This document shows positions 1 through 10,600 of a stretch of 64,000 bases of DNA, piece after piece. The stretch is from Pseudoips prasinana. Taxonomy: Eukaryota > Arthropoda > Insecta > Lepidoptera > Nolidae. The position numbers and the translations under genes are program-made. The stretch lies in contig OX621257.1 of the NCBI GenBank assembly GCA_951640165.1, positions 10,799,201-10,863,200 on the forward strand, given 5' to 3'. A model generated the notes under the pieces. It was not told the DNA's origin. It searched no databases and saw only the letters and a list, made by a program, of their open reading frames with translations. Numbering within the stretch: position 1 is the first letter of the stretch; each line of letters begins with the position of its first letter.

Positions 1-2
1 TG

Positions 3-400
3 CATTCGCGATCATCTAATTATCCTTTAAATAATATATTTGATTTTCCTCAAATCAACAAAAAGAAATTAGGGTTTTTCGGAGATGAAAATAATGGAAA
101 AATTGTAAAAGAATTTGCAGGTCTACGCTCAATGGTGTATGCAATTCAAACCAAAAACAAATGAACAGCGAAAGTTAGTGTTAACAAAAGTGTTACAAAA
201 AGGATGACAATGAAAAATCAAAAATCATGTCTTTTTAATAAAGTTAATCAATATGATGCATGTATAGATTTAGATCAATAAAACACAAAATATTCACACT
301 AAATATTAACAAAGTTTGTATATCTTATAATGATACAAAAAGATTTATTTTTTCTAATCACGTTGACACATTAGCACGGGGTGATTATAAATTAAGATAA
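3..400 (+). pseudogene. C-terminal piece of protein-primed DNA polymerase B
   Basis: A decayed coding stretch enters from the window edge. One frame reads INKKKLGFFGDENNGKIVKE followed by EFAGLRSMVYAIQ, which fits the end of the family B, protein-primed polymerases of Maverick/Polinton-type elements (related enzymes occur in adintovirus-like elements). After a stop at about 160 the similarity resumes in other frames, for example INKVCISYNDTKRFIFSNHV near 305-365, ending in the usual tail. Such an enzyme replicates the element DNA from a protein primer. Several stops and frameshifts make it non-functional. The palm domain is not in the window. Its N-terminal half lies at 697-1860 on the opposite strand. 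The family assignment rests on motif recognition only. Confidence 0.75.
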
Positions 401-696
401 GCTATGTAAATAACAAATGGCTGTAAATATATTACTTATGTTTTAAGCTAACAAAAAAATTCAATATTTTGAGATTTTATTTATTTATTTATACCACATA
501 CACTACCATTACAGTATAGATGTGTAAATAAGTCAGTTATTTTGTTGCTGATGTTAAAAAATTGCGTAAAATTGTGTGTTTAGATATAAGAGTTGTTTTA
601 GTCAATGTGTGATTATTATACATATAAATGTATCGTGTAAATCTTAATTGTAATAAAATGTATCTCCCTCATAAAAATTTCTTCTTTTTTATCATA

Positions 697-1860
697 TCAA
701 TTAGGATCACTGTACGTTTCATACTTAGACAAACTATCATCGAATGAACGTTTAAAGTAATATCCAAAGCTATAAGCCTCATATTTATGAACGTTGTTGT
801 AATATGGTTTTGATGGGTCATTGGTACACGTTTGTACGGGTTTTAAAAACGATTCAAAATCAGCGTAGACAACAAAGGGAATTTTCATTTTATTTTGAAA
901 CTTATCAAACTTTAACTCATAACTTGCTACAGTTTTCCAAACCAATTTTTTTAAGTATGCTCATTAGGTACATTTGTAGTGATGTGGCGACAGTCATGCT
1001 GTTGATGGTTAGTCAATTTATCTTTAGTGGAAAAAAACACCAAAAATCCGTTGCATAAAAATATCCAGCAATAGTGACCGTTACTCCCATTTTGTAGGTA
1101 TATATAACAGATTGATATGTGTATTTTTTGGCATTTCGTAATATAAAGTGGACCAACAATGGTATATTTTTTAACTTTGATGTCATATTCCAAACCCCAA
1201 ACAGTAATAGATTACACATAATTATTTGTTACTCCCATTTTGTATAATTTATTTTGTTTCTCAATTTTATCAATATCATTTAATTTGACAGGGAAAGACA
1301 CACCCATAAATTTTACTATATTTGAATAAGAGCCGTAAGATGACGGCCGTTCTGAATTTTTGCTAAACGGATATTTTGATGAGTGAACCCCCTTTTAAAA
1401 CAAAAAAGATCTGATTTTTTTAGTTTCACAACATCTTTTTGTAATTGATGTCTTTGGGTAAATCAATATATGAATTTCCACTTAATGGGTTGAATTTATT
1501 TATGTTCAATTTTATGTAATCTATTTTGGTTAAACTCCATCCACTATCTTTCTTTTCAAAAGCATTTATCCTGTTTACTAAAGTGTCGCGCAAGGATGAC
1601 ATAAAAATGTTTAGATCGTCGGCTTGGTCAATTATGAAGTTACTTATTTGACAATTTTTTGTTTGTTTTTTTTTTTGGATTTTTGAATAAAATTTGCATG
1701 TAATACAACGTTTATCTTAACAGCAGTATGTTGTTTAATAGCATCATTAATAAAAAAATGTATTTCACTTTCAATAGATTCGATAAATAATTCCAGTGTT
1801 TGGAAAACTAAACTAGGTTGCTGTTTGCTTTTAACTTTGCAAGATATAACGTTGACCAAA
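697..1860 (-). pseudogene. N-terminal and exonuclease part of protein-primed DNA polymerase B
   Basis: Reading the minus strand downward, frames linked by stops and shifts show GWSLTKIDYIKLNINKFNPL (about 1450-1590), VKFMGVSFPVKLNDIDK (about 1260-1330), GPLYITKCQK (about 1130-1165), a zinc-finger-like FFSTKDKLTNHQQHDC (about 990-1040), and the exonuclease I motif IPFVVYADFESFL (about 840-890). This order matches the N-terminal domain, zinc motif and exonuclease of Maverick/Polinton-type polymerases. The match stops near 697, before any palm motif. There are at least four frame changes. An upstream minus-strand stretch (to about 2110) may be a further degraded N-terminus. The type is well supported; the exact element class is inferred. 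Confidence 0.78.
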
Positions 1861-2815
1861 AGCTGATTCTACAACGGATACATTTTCTAAAGAACGAGAT
1901 TTTCATCAATTATTTTTATGGATATTGCTTTTTGTATGATTTGCATAATATCTTCTACTAACCAGAGTATTACATGTATCACTTTTCCGTATTAGTCGAA
2001 GTTGATTCTTCTTTATGTCGTGGTCTTTTTTCATAGCTGTTCTTCATAGCTGTTCTTCACATCAGAATCAGCACTTCTTTTGAGCACGCCTCCTCGACCT
2101 GTCTGTACTGGATATGACGATGATTGTAGACTGTAAAAAGAAATTGGTACGAATTATATATAAACAAAGATTATGAAAATCTAAATGAAGTATTTTACAC
2201 ACATGCATACATAGACAGAGTTCTTTCTCTGAACAGTAGGATAGAGATACATGTTTGGATACTTGCAGATCTCTTTTACTACATTTACTCTCTTTGATTT
2301 GCGTTCCATTCCTCATCACCAACTAACACTTCAAACCAGCTTTCAAGTATTAAAAAAATAAACTAAAAGTACTTACTTTGCACTATTTTCAATCATGGCA
2401 CAAATTTCGTACAACTAGTTGTCGTATTGAGAATCGAATGTTTCAGCATTTTCACAAAGCATCACCAAGAATATCTTCACAGATTTTTTCTGGTTCACAT
2501 TCATCAATATTTTCAAACATATCCAGATCTTCAGCCAACACAGGACTTGCAGAGAAAGTACTGATACAAACACGTTCCATTTTTTTTACAATGAGACAAC
2601 AACTTGATAGCAAGAAGGTGAAACTGTAAATGCTGCTCATTTCCAATTCACATTGACTATTTATGCATCCATTAACAAGTACTAACTTGTTGTTGTTTTG
2701 GTAACGAACCTTAATGTAATTAGTTATAATTACAAATGAAAACCACTTTAACGCGAATTACTAGAACCGCAAAAATAATAAACAACTTAAAGTTACTAAT
2801 TATTGTTATTGTTAA
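1861..2815. other. Unassigned AT-rich DNA beside the polymerase remnant
   Basis: No gene is recognised. A short tandem duplication containing CATAGCTGTTCTT lies near 2033-2060. Minus-strand frames here are short and may be upstream decay products of the polymerase, but nothing diagnostic is visible. Confidence 0.4.
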
Positions 2816-3150
2816 AAAAGCGCAAGTAAATAGTCAGAACATGTTTGCAATAATATAGTTAAGTATATGTACATAATTATTTCTAGTTACACATAGATAC
2901 GGAAGACGCAGCGTGGGCAGACCTCCTACAAGGTAGACCGACGATCTTGCATGGGTCGCGGGAAGGCGTTGGATGCGGACAGCGCAGGATCGGCTATTGT
3001 GGAGATCCTTGGGGGAGGCCTTTGTCCAGCAGTGGACGTCTTTCGGCTGATATGATGATGATGCTTAAATTAAGTTATTGTCAAAGAGATTTTTAGCTAT
3101 ATTTACTACATATTGTCTGAATGGTTATGTCTATATTTAGGTACGAATTC
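2816..3150. repeat. Repeat A, interrupted by an RTE-type tail
   Basis: The left part (2816-2896, with AATAGTCAGAACATGTTTG) and right part (about 3068-3145, with TACTACATATTGTCTGAATG) recur at 29625-29698 and 31315-31440, and more weakly at 5865-6030. Here the two halves are separated by the RTE-type fragment at 2897-3063. The class is unknown. Confidence 0.6.
2897..3063 (+). mobile_element. RTE-type LINE 3' end, truncated
   Basis: One frame gives GRPPTR, AWVAGRRWMRTAQDRLLW and EAFVQQWTSFG, the C-terminus common to Lepidopteran RTE-type endonuclease/reverse transcriptases. It ends in a short (ATG)n tail. Only the last fifty or so codons are present, so it is a dead 5'-truncated copy. Relatives on the minus strand lie at 12358-12485 and 53525-53830. 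Confidence 0.7.
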
Positions 3151-3646
3151 AATATTTTTATTATGGCGGACCTTGTGTTTATAACGACGGTCGTTCTTTA
3201 ATTCTACCACCGAGTAACAAAACTATCTAATTTTGTTTAATATAAATAATGGTAGATAAGGCCTTCAAACTTTCTCAGTAGAAGATATAACTTTTATACT
3301 GTTACCGCGAAACATTGAAAAGTCGTAATTTCTCAGCTAATAGGGCTTCATCCTCCCATTCAAAGCACGTAAGAAAGACTCCAATCTTAAAATATTACGG
3401 ATCCCTAAAATCTCAAGCGCCTCTTTAATAAATGATCACCAAACTGAGTACCTATATGGAAGGTCCCAGTGATATGGAGGAAATAATATTAATTTTTACT
3501 GCCATTTGTAACACCCCACGTAATGATCTTGGAAAATGATTTTATGGCTTTAGAAGTAATAGAGAAGACGTAGATGGAACTGTAATGTTTAATTCATACG
3601 TGTAAAACGTCTGAGTATGATAAAAGTAAAACCACAGAGCTCCTTT
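3151..3646. other. No recognisable feature
   Basis: AT-rich spacer with short frames only; I see no repeat shared with the rest of the window. Confidence 0.4.
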
Positions 3647-4221
3647 TTAGGGTTCCGTAGCCAAATGGCAAAAAACGGAACCCTTATAGATTCGTCATGT
3701 CTGTCTGTCTGTCCGTCCGTATGTCACAGCCACTTTTTTCCAAAACTATAAGAGCTGTACTACTGAAACTTGGTAAATAGATGTATTCTGTGAACCGCAT
3801 TAAGATTTTTACACAAAAATAGAAAAAAAAAACAATTATTTTGGGGGGTCGCCATACATAGAACTGAAACCCAAAAATTTTTTTTTCATCGTACGTATTC
3901 ATGTGGGATGTCTATGGATATGTCTTCAAAAATTATATTGAGGTTCCTAATATCATTTTTTTCTAAACACAGAGACACTTCCAAAGTGGTAAAATGGGTG
4001 TCCCCCCCTCTAACTTCTAAAATAAGAGAATGATAAAACTAAAAAATATATATGATGTATATTACCATGTAAACTAACAACGAAAATTGGTTTGAACGAG
4101 ATCTAGCCATTAGTTTATTTTTAATCCGTCATAAACCGCAATTTGCATTCATTTAATCAACTGAAATATTTGCTACTATGGAACCCGTCATGTGCGAGTC
4201 CGACTCGCACTTGGCCGGTTT
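3647..4221 (+). repeat. Dispersed GGGTTCCGTA...TTGGCCGG repeat
   Basis: It starts with a small hairpin (AGGGTTCCG ... CGGAACCCT), carries a CTGTCTGTCTGTCCGTCCGT-type stretch, and ends in GTCCGACTCGCACTTGGCCGG. Relatives lie at 32266-32476 (minus, truncated) and 43560-43865 (plus, same 3' end). This is a common Lepidopteran dispersed repeat without a protein. I cannot assign its class. Confidence 0.65.
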
Positions 4222-4254
4222 TTCTACTTTCGTGAGGTTGTTGCTACTTAAAGA

Positions 4255-4745
4255 ACTATGCTTTAGTGTAGTGTGGACAAGCAATTGCATTCTATGGGTC
4301 ATCCATAGCAAAAGATCGCTAGATGTCCTGCGTATACAGTACAACAATTTCAGGATGCTGTTGAGACTGCCACGGTCTTGTAGTGCCTCAGAGATGTTTG
4401 TGACGGCTCGCACGGACGATTTTCACGCTGTCATCCATCATCTGTCATTCATCTTAATGAATGCGGTTTTTTTGCGGATGACAGCGTACAGACAGTAATA
4501 GACAGTAATAACATCATCTTGAGAATGGTTGCTGAAAATTACAGCTCACCGATGTAGTAGAGTTTGTGCAGAGGGTAATAAAGTAAGGGTGCTTTATTGC
4601 GTTCTGCACAGAAAGAGTGCCTACCTTCATTTATAATACCCACTCACCAATTTTGCTTACTAACATTAGTTCATAAGTCACTTTACTAACAAAATATGGA
4701 TTAATATGTTTGTTGTCCGAGATAAACGCCATTTATTATTAACAC
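4255..4745 (+). mobile_element. LINE-K 3' fragment (reverse transcriptase C-terminus)
   Basis: A frame with VLRIQYNN, LLRLPRSCSASEMF and ARTDDFHAVI aligns with the C-terminal part of the reverse transcriptase fragment at 35411-36345 (ALRVQYNNAFRVLLGLPRFC there). The 3' untranslated part, with ATAAACGCCATTTATTATTA, matches the end of another copy at 32936-33320. It is truncated and shifted in frame, so inactive. Confidence 0.65.
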
Positions 4746-4960
4746 TAGCCCACATACCAGCCAATCACAATGTAAAATCATGTCAGCCAAAGAACATGCA
4801 GCTAAACAAAGCCTCCCCAAACAATGGGGGGATATGCCATCGCCACGCTTGGCAGACGGGTTGGCGATTGCAGTTTGATGGTCATAGTTCACAGCCCGTT
4901 CTCTTGTAGGTATTCCCTCGGACGATTTCGACGCCACGACGGGATGAGATGGGGTGATGA
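4746..4960 (-). repeat. Repeat G fragment (RTE-like 3' region)
   Basis: On the minus strand it contains ATCGCCAACCCGTCTGCCAAG-like sequence, also present at 14466-14765 (minus), where it ends in an (ATG)n tail. It is the non-coding 3' part of a LINE or its SINE partner; nothing is translatable. Confidence 0.5.
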
Positions 4961-5590
4961 TATTCTATGCCATTACCATACAGGCAATTACATTACAAGC
5001 AGAAAAAAAACAAAATGCAAAAGAAGACGAAAAGCAAGCCCGGAGTTTCTTCCTGGCTTTCTTGTCTGGGTCCTCCACGTAGGTAGTTAGAGAAAGCCGC
5101 AAGGTAGCTAGGATAGGTTCCTCGGCGGCGAGGATCGCGTTGACACCTTAAATTCTAAGGTCTAATGATGCCATTTGTAAGGGTTTGCGTTGTCGAAATG
5201 TTAATTGTTGTCGTTGTTAATATTAATAGAAACATTCCGTTAAGTAAATGTAGTTATAATAGGTGCGCCCAGTTTCAATCAGTTAAATAAAACTTAGATA
5301 TACGAAACGTAACTGGCTATGAGGGAAAATATACGCTGGCACCTCTCTCTCTTTGGCCCTACAGTAATATACGAAACGTGACTTTCTCTCTTCCTCCCCC
5401 AAAGGATACTCTAATGTTCCCATTTGTAAGGGCTTGCATTAGTCACTGCGCTTGGCATATGAGTTGGCGACCGCAGTTAGGTGGGGCTGCTGCCAAACTA
5501 CCTGGTGTATCCCTTAGTCGCCTTTTACGACACCCACGGGATGGTTTGGGGTGGCCCTGTTATTGTTTCTAGGCCGGAAACCACACCTAA
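4961..5590. repeat. Mixed decayed repeats including repeat H
   Basis: The segment GTATCCCTTAGTCGCC ... ACCCACGGGATGGTTTGGGG near 5505-5555 recurs in weaker form at 27640-27755. Two related stretches with TGCCATTTGTAAGGGTTTGC (about 5169) and its variant (about 5417) show an internal partial duplication. No coding capacity is seen. They look like the 3' ends of decayed LINEs. Confidence 0.4.
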
Positions 5591-6084
5591 GTCTGCGTTT
5601 CAAAACAAATTACAGGAAATTACTCCTGCAGCTAAAATATTTTAGTAAAGCTTTCATAGAGTAACATACTAGTCCAACTTCTGTTCATACCGCATATTAT
5701 TATGTTACAAAATTATTAATTTTAGCAAAGCAGATTTTAACACTGCTGTGTAAACTGAAACATGGATTTATAAAGTTCTTGACTTTGTTGTGTGAGTTGG
5801 GAACAACGACTATGCACTTATCTACTTACGATACGATTTTAACTTACATACACTAAAAAATGCTTTGTAAATAGTCGGAACATGAATGGTATCATAATTT
5901 AACTATATATTTAATTCTAGGTACATGTAGATTATTCGATCGTGACTTATATTTTAATTTGAAATTGGAATATAGTTTAATTTAAGATAGTAACGGTTTA
6001 GTTAAATATTCATTCTTGAAGTTATTATCAAACAGCCTTATTTATAAACATAGACTAGACTAGGATTCATTTTATTACAGGTTT
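5591..6084. other. Spacer with a diverged repeat A copy
   Basis: A weak match to repeat A lies at about 5865-6030 (TTGTAAATAGTCGGAACATG). Otherwise nothing is recognised. Confidence 0.4.
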
Positions 6085-6412
6085 AAACTATAAATGAATT
6101 AAAATCATCCTCTGTAAATGCTTTGGCCATTTAAAGAGGATGAATGAAAGAAGATTGACCAAAGAAGTGTGAATGGAACAACTGGAAGGGGAAGACCTCG
6201 TCGAACATTCTCTGACCAAATCGGAGACGTTCTCAAGAAAGGGCAGGTCAGAAGTACCCTAAACCGGCGAACATGTATGAAGAATATAATGACAGTAATC
6301 GAGGCAAAAGACGTGTGCAAAGATCGTGACAAATGGAAATCCGTTAATCTGCCTACCCCTCTGGGAAACATGCGTGAGTCTATGTATGTATGTATTAATT
6401 AAAATCAGTATT
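6085..6412 (+). mobile_element. LINE 3' fragment with (ATGT)n tail
   Basis: One open frame (6169-6402) reads [20 protein letters not shown], then [20 protein letters not shown] and [16 protein letters not shown]. This resembles the C-terminal tail of Lepidopteran reverse transcriptases (GRGRPR ... DRxxWK). It ends in TATGTATGTATG. It is 5'-truncated; the clade is uncertain. Confidence 0.6.
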
Positions 6413-7468
6413 AATAAATATGGAGTAAGGAGGGAATTAGCTAATCCGAAGTTATTCTAGGAGTAAAAGTTAATCCTTGGCACCACCTAGTTTAGCGACT
6501 GAGTAGGTATAGACTAGGACGTAATTTTGACATTCTAACGTCAATTCATTTTTTATTGCTTTCGTCAAAGAGTATTTAAACCTTGGCTGTCGTTGTCTGT
6601 AGCGGAAATTAATTAACATGGATTATATATATTATGTTATTGTCGATTTGAGTTTGACAAATGAAATATATTAGGATGAAAATCCGATTTCATTGAGGCG
6701 TGTGATGTTATATGAAGTGCTTGAGAATCCATTGGAAGAATCTACCACCGAAGCAGAAGAGCACTGATCAGAACACGCTAAAACGTTGATTTTTCAAGAT
6801 TTCAAACTTAAAATGTTGTCTGTCACTGTCATTAATGTCACCGTCAAGCATTAGTTCATTCGATTACTCTAACTTTTTTTTTCTTTTTTTTTTTTTATTC
6901 AATTTTACGGCTCTTGCTTTTTCTGCCTTATGAGCCTTCCGTAAAAAATATTTTTATTTCATTTATGTTCGTCGTGTCAAGTAAAGTCCGTCACAGTCAA
7001 GTCATACGTAGTCCTTGTCGTACCCCAGTAAAGCAGTGGAGACTTTACTAGAGGCTTATATGGAGTTTTAGATTCAACACAGAAAATCGCAATTCACGGC
7101 AATATGGCACTTTCCTCCACTTGTGTACGTTGTCGAAGATGTTATGTCTAAAAATCCACCATATTTACACATAAAAACTCCAATTTACACCAGTTTTTGA
7201 AAATAAAACATAGCCTCGATGCGTCTTTTCCGCGTTGGCGCCAAAAACTCCATTGACTGACTTTTTCCTTTAAATTGAGTGTGTTGCCATACCACGTGCG
7301 TTAATCTCGGTGTAAGGAATGTATTGTTAATCCGAGCTTACTCCCAGTTTATTAATAGTAGTGTTAATATGAAGTTAATACGTGGATACTCTGGGAGTAA
7401 ATAGTCGCAAGATTAGCTTTGGACTAAGATTGGAAGAAGCGATTTTTTTTTTAATAGGACTGAAAGAG
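6413..7468. other. No recognisable gene; poly-T tract
   Basis: AT-rich spacer. A T-rich tract lies at about 6869-6897. Short TTACTCCCAG/CTGGGAGTAA words near 7330 and 7390 form a weak inverted pair. No coding feature is seen. Confidence 0.4.
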
Positions 7469-7797
7469 TGTACGACTAAACGCCGACAGACTGTACACCG
7501 ACAAGACTTTACTTCGACTGTATTTTTCGCCGACAGAACACTTCACTCATACTCAGAGAGAAACATTTACCAAGTGAAATATAGGACCAATTCGGTTCTG
7601 GCACTTTGCCGGCCGCAGCCGCGGCACGCTCGCTTCGCTCGCTCGGCTCGTGCGTTGTGGTCACAGTTCTAACCTAACCTAAACCAATAATTATGAATAC
7701 TGTCGGCAAAGTGTTCTGTCGGCGAAAAGTACAGTCGAATTAAAATCTTGTCGGTGTACAGTCTGTCCGCGTAATGTCTGTCGGCTTTTAGTCGTAC
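7469..7797. mobile_element. Foldback/MITE-like element
   Basis: Two arms are inverted copies: 7469-7545 and about 7690-7797 share TGTACACCGACAAGA, TTCGACTGTA and TTTTCGCCGACAGAACACTT. The right arm carries an extra stretch of about 15 bases. The loop contains a GC-rich CGCTCGCTTCGCTCGCTCGG segment and TAACCTAACCTAA. There is no protein. The element type is unknown; a non-autonomous DNA transposon is most likely. Confidence 0.65.
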
Positions 7798-7861
7798 AAT
7801 GATTGTCAAATTGGTTATTTAAGGTTTTTAAATTGTAATAAATCAATACTTATAGTTTGAG

Positions 7862-8110
7862 ATACATATTTAATAATAATAATAATAATATCTCGGGACA
7901 ATGTCACACAGATCATCCTAGCCCCAAACTAAGCAAAGCTTGTACTATGGGTACCAGGCGACGATATACATACTTATATAGATAGATAAATACTTATATA
8001 CATAGAAAGCATCCATGACTCGGAAAATATTACACAAAATATTCGTGCACATCAAACAAATATTTGAACCTACCGGGATTACCAACTAGACTATGGTGAC
8101 CGTCATGATG
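7862..8110 (-). mobile_element. SINE-B, minus strand
   Basis: It begins on the plus strand with (AAT)n, then ATATCTCGGGACAATGTCACA and CCCCAAACTAAGCAAAGCTTG, matching the 3' body of the SINE-B copies at 13380 and 46335. The tRNA-like head is degraded. Non-coding. Confidence 0.65.
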
Positions 8111-8204
8111 CATTACGTAGGTACCGCATAGATGCACAAAAATTTGAATTTTAAAATTTTGGAACTTAAAAGGTACTTGAAATTATAAAAGATCAATTTG
8201 CCTG

Positions 8205-8420
8205 CACGTGTGATGGAGCGGCTAAGACAGTCGCCTCGCCTCTTCGTGTCGCGGGTTCGAGTACCGCGCCGGAACTATTTGTGTGACCCATAAATAGTTG
8301 TTCTGAGTTTGGATGTAATTTGTGTCCGTCTATTATATGTTTGTAAAGTACCCCGCGACATAGAGATTAGATTCCCTAGTGCGGGCGTTCGCGTTGTCTT
8401 TAAATAAAAAAAGAAGAAAA
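8205..8420 (+). mobile_element. SINE-A (tRNA-derived)
   Basis: The head contains GGAGCGGCTAAGACAGTCG and a B-box-like CGCGGGTTCGAGTACCGCG. The body has TGTGTGACCCATAAATAGTT and GATTAGATTCCCTAGTGCGG. Other copies lie at 14850 (minus), 21490 (minus), 32076 (plus) and 45680 (minus). Transcription by RNA polymerase III from the internal boxes is expected from the SINE class. Confidence 0.75.
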
Positions 8421-9036
8421 AATTAAAAAATTATTTCTTCGTTACTGGCCACAATTATTTAACCGTGTTATTAAAACATTTTATATATATAAAAATTATG
8501 AAAAGTGTTTTTGTATTTGTAGCCCACACATAGCTTAACTTGATTTTTTAAACTATAACACCTTATCTAAACCATAGCTTCGGAGAATACAGCGCAAAAT
8601 TTTCGAATTCTATCCAAAAACACATCGATCGACATGTGAAAACTTTTCGAATAGAACAAACTTAGTTTGAAGTCGTGCTAGCGAGTAACAAAACAATTTT
8701 GATAGCGTTAAAAGTTTGGCTCGTAGTCTAAGAGTTTTAACATGTGTTTACATTTACCTGTACATTCTTGTGTTTCACGTGTTTTGTAATATTAATTACT
8801 GGTATATCTCTTCTCTTTTTGTTTTGTATCGAATAGCAAGGCAATCGAACAAGCTGGTTACTAGAACGTACCTAAGTGATTACCGCCGCCGTGATTTTTC
8901 CGTGCTAAGAACCGTGTACCTAAATATCTATATGTACTTAAAAATAATTAGGTATACTTAGCTATATTACTACAAATAAAAAGCACTTGTTTAAATTGTA
9001 CGTGAATAAAAATTATTTTTTGGTTATTTATTTTAT
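8421..9036. other. No recognisable feature
   Basis: AT-rich spacer. One open frame of 81 codons at 8716-8961 has no recognisable family and atypical, low-complexity composition; I do not call it a gene. Confidence 0.4.
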
Positions 9037-9150
9037 TTTATATAATAATAATAATATCCTGGGACATTATATACACATGGCTATCTGATCCCAAACCAAG
9101 CAGAGTTTGTATTATAGAAACCAGATAACTGATATACTACATTTACTATT
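9037..9150 (-). mobile_element. SINE-B 3' fragment
   Basis: An (AAT)n tract followed by ATCCTGGGACATTATATACA and CCAAACCAAGCAGAG matches the 3' end of SINE-B on the minus strand; truncated. Confidence 0.6.
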
Positions 9151-9164
9151 TCTTTCTTAAATTG

Positions 9165-9340
9165 TTACACCCCTATCACTCGTTTTATTGTTCTTCTTGC
9201 TGATTTTGTCCATCCTACGGTTGTCTGGAAGAGATCGCAGTTAGCGATAAGACCGCCCATTGTACCATATTTAATATAACTGTTTACTTTAAATGTAAAT
9301 CTTGGTGTACAATAAAGAGTATTTGTATTGTATACTACAT
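9165..9340 (+). mobile_element. LINE 3' UTR fragment with conserved hairpin
   Basis: At 9219-9257 a hairpin is visible: outer arms GGTTGTCT/AGACCGCC, a GGAAGAG bulge, inner stem ATCGC/GCGAT, and ATAAG on the 3' side. It is followed by TTGTACC and, near the end, CAATAAAGAGTATTTGTATTG. A diverged copy is at 33430-33545. The hairpin resembles the one ending LINE-1. No coding part is left. Confidence 0.6.
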
Positions 9341-9727
9341 GAACGCACGTAACATCAGAGATCCTGCATATGCGTCACCGACCTTAGGCAAGGAGTAGGC
9401 TCGCTTCGTAAAGGTTGCCATGTCACACAAGATACATGCGTTGCTAATTGATCCTACTGAGTGGTCATGCACAATGAACAATTTCTTGTGAAATGCACGG
9501 TTCATCCACATGATGTGGATGGCATGTATACTTCTGGCGTGAGGTATAAGTTCGAAAAATCCCTCAGAGTGCTCCCAGTGATAAATGTGAAATGTTTGTT
9601 TGGTTTCCCATTGAGGCTCATTCCAAGTGGTGACCTACAGCTGTGTTGCTAGGCTACAAACTAGACACTACTCACTACTACTACCTACAGCTAGACAGCC
9701 ATTTAAAACCTTAAAGGAAGTAGTTAC
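9341..9727. other. No recognisable feature
   Basis: Non-coding spacer. A single open frame of 63 codons is not convincing. Confidence 0.35.
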
Positions 9728-10600
9728 TAAGCCGGTTAGATAAGGTATATTATACCTTGCCTTGATTTGAATGATATGGTTGTAGTCATAAGAGTAATTA
9801 CTATGATGAACGTTACAGAAAGTCAGTAGCCAAATAATCTAACCTAACCTAACCTTAGTAAGTAAAAGGATCATCAACTCCTTAGTTTCGAATTGACGTT
9901 CATACGCAAAATTTAGATACTTTATGATGAGGAGTCCATGGATGTTCTACGATTTTGCGTTTTTTTGATACTTTGAAAATTTATGAGTCCTGAGCTCCAA
10001 CCATAATTTTGAACTATCTAATACATTCTAAGTCAATTCTGCAATGATTAGATAAACTATACTTTTAGGGTGTTAGGTTAAACTATGATAATTAGTTATC
10101 CCAAAAAAACTGAACCAGAAATGTTCAACAGAACGAGAAAAAAATAAATCGAAAACTGATGTTAGGTGAAATATACGAAAAAACATTTCGAAAATTCTAT
10201 CCCGAAAACTACGCAAAATTGTAGAATATACAATGGGGTGATTCGGATACTCCTCGTCATAAAGTATCTAAATTTTGTGTTTTAACGTCAATTCCTCGGC
10301 CAGCCTGTATAATGTACAGACGCCAGCAAATCCGGCTACCCCCATCTGTCAAATTTCTTTTATAGATTTTCAACTTTATCACTTAAGCATAAGGTTCACT
10401 TTCAATTGGGGAAATTTGACAGATAGGGGTAGCTTGATGTGCTGGCGTCTGTACCTTGTCTAACCAGCTTAGTAATTAGTTCCTTATAGTTACTAAGCTT
10501 AGGATAGGTTTGGATATTTGGCTACTGACTTACTGTATCGTTTATCATAGTAATTGTTCTTATGACGACAAGCATATCATTCAAATCAAGGCCAAATAAT
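9728..10600. repeat. Large imperfect foldback
   Basis: Outer arms at about 9755-9870 and 10470-10600 are inverted copies (CCTTGATTTGAATGATATG in the left arm; GAAAGTCAGTAGCCAAATA also matches). Inner arms at about 9890-9965 and 10215-10294 are also inverted copies (CAAAATTTAGATACTTTATG). The right side is interrupted by the 135-bp MITE at 10317-10451. CCTAACCTAACCT sits in the left arm. There is no protein, so this is probably a non-autonomous foldback DNA element. Confidence 0.65.
10317..10451. mobile_element. 135-bp MITE, Tc1/mariner type (copy 1)
   Basis: Terminal inverted repeats start CAGACGCCAGCA and extend about 40 bases. The element is flanked by TA on both sides (10315-10316, 10452-10453). 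The paired site at about 9727-9760 of the surrounding foldback reads AAGGTATATTATAC, the same sequence without the element, which confirms insertion at TA. A second 135-bp copy lies at 28875-29009 with the inner part reversed. Non-autonomous and non-coding. Confidence 0.8.

Noticed and set aside
6416..7400. MITE based on TTACTCCCAG/CTGGGAGTAA and AATCCGA words
   Set aside because: The inverted words are short and scattered; no consistent ends or flanking duplication.
8716..8961. Small host gene of 81 codons
   Set aside because: No family, Tyr/Leu/Ile-rich translation of AT-rich DNA, no supporting context.
9835..9860. CCTAACCTAACCT as telomere-repeat remnant
   Set aside because: Only about three units; the same short word occurs at 7670 and 28345 and is common in Lepidopteran repeats, so it does not show a telomeric origin.
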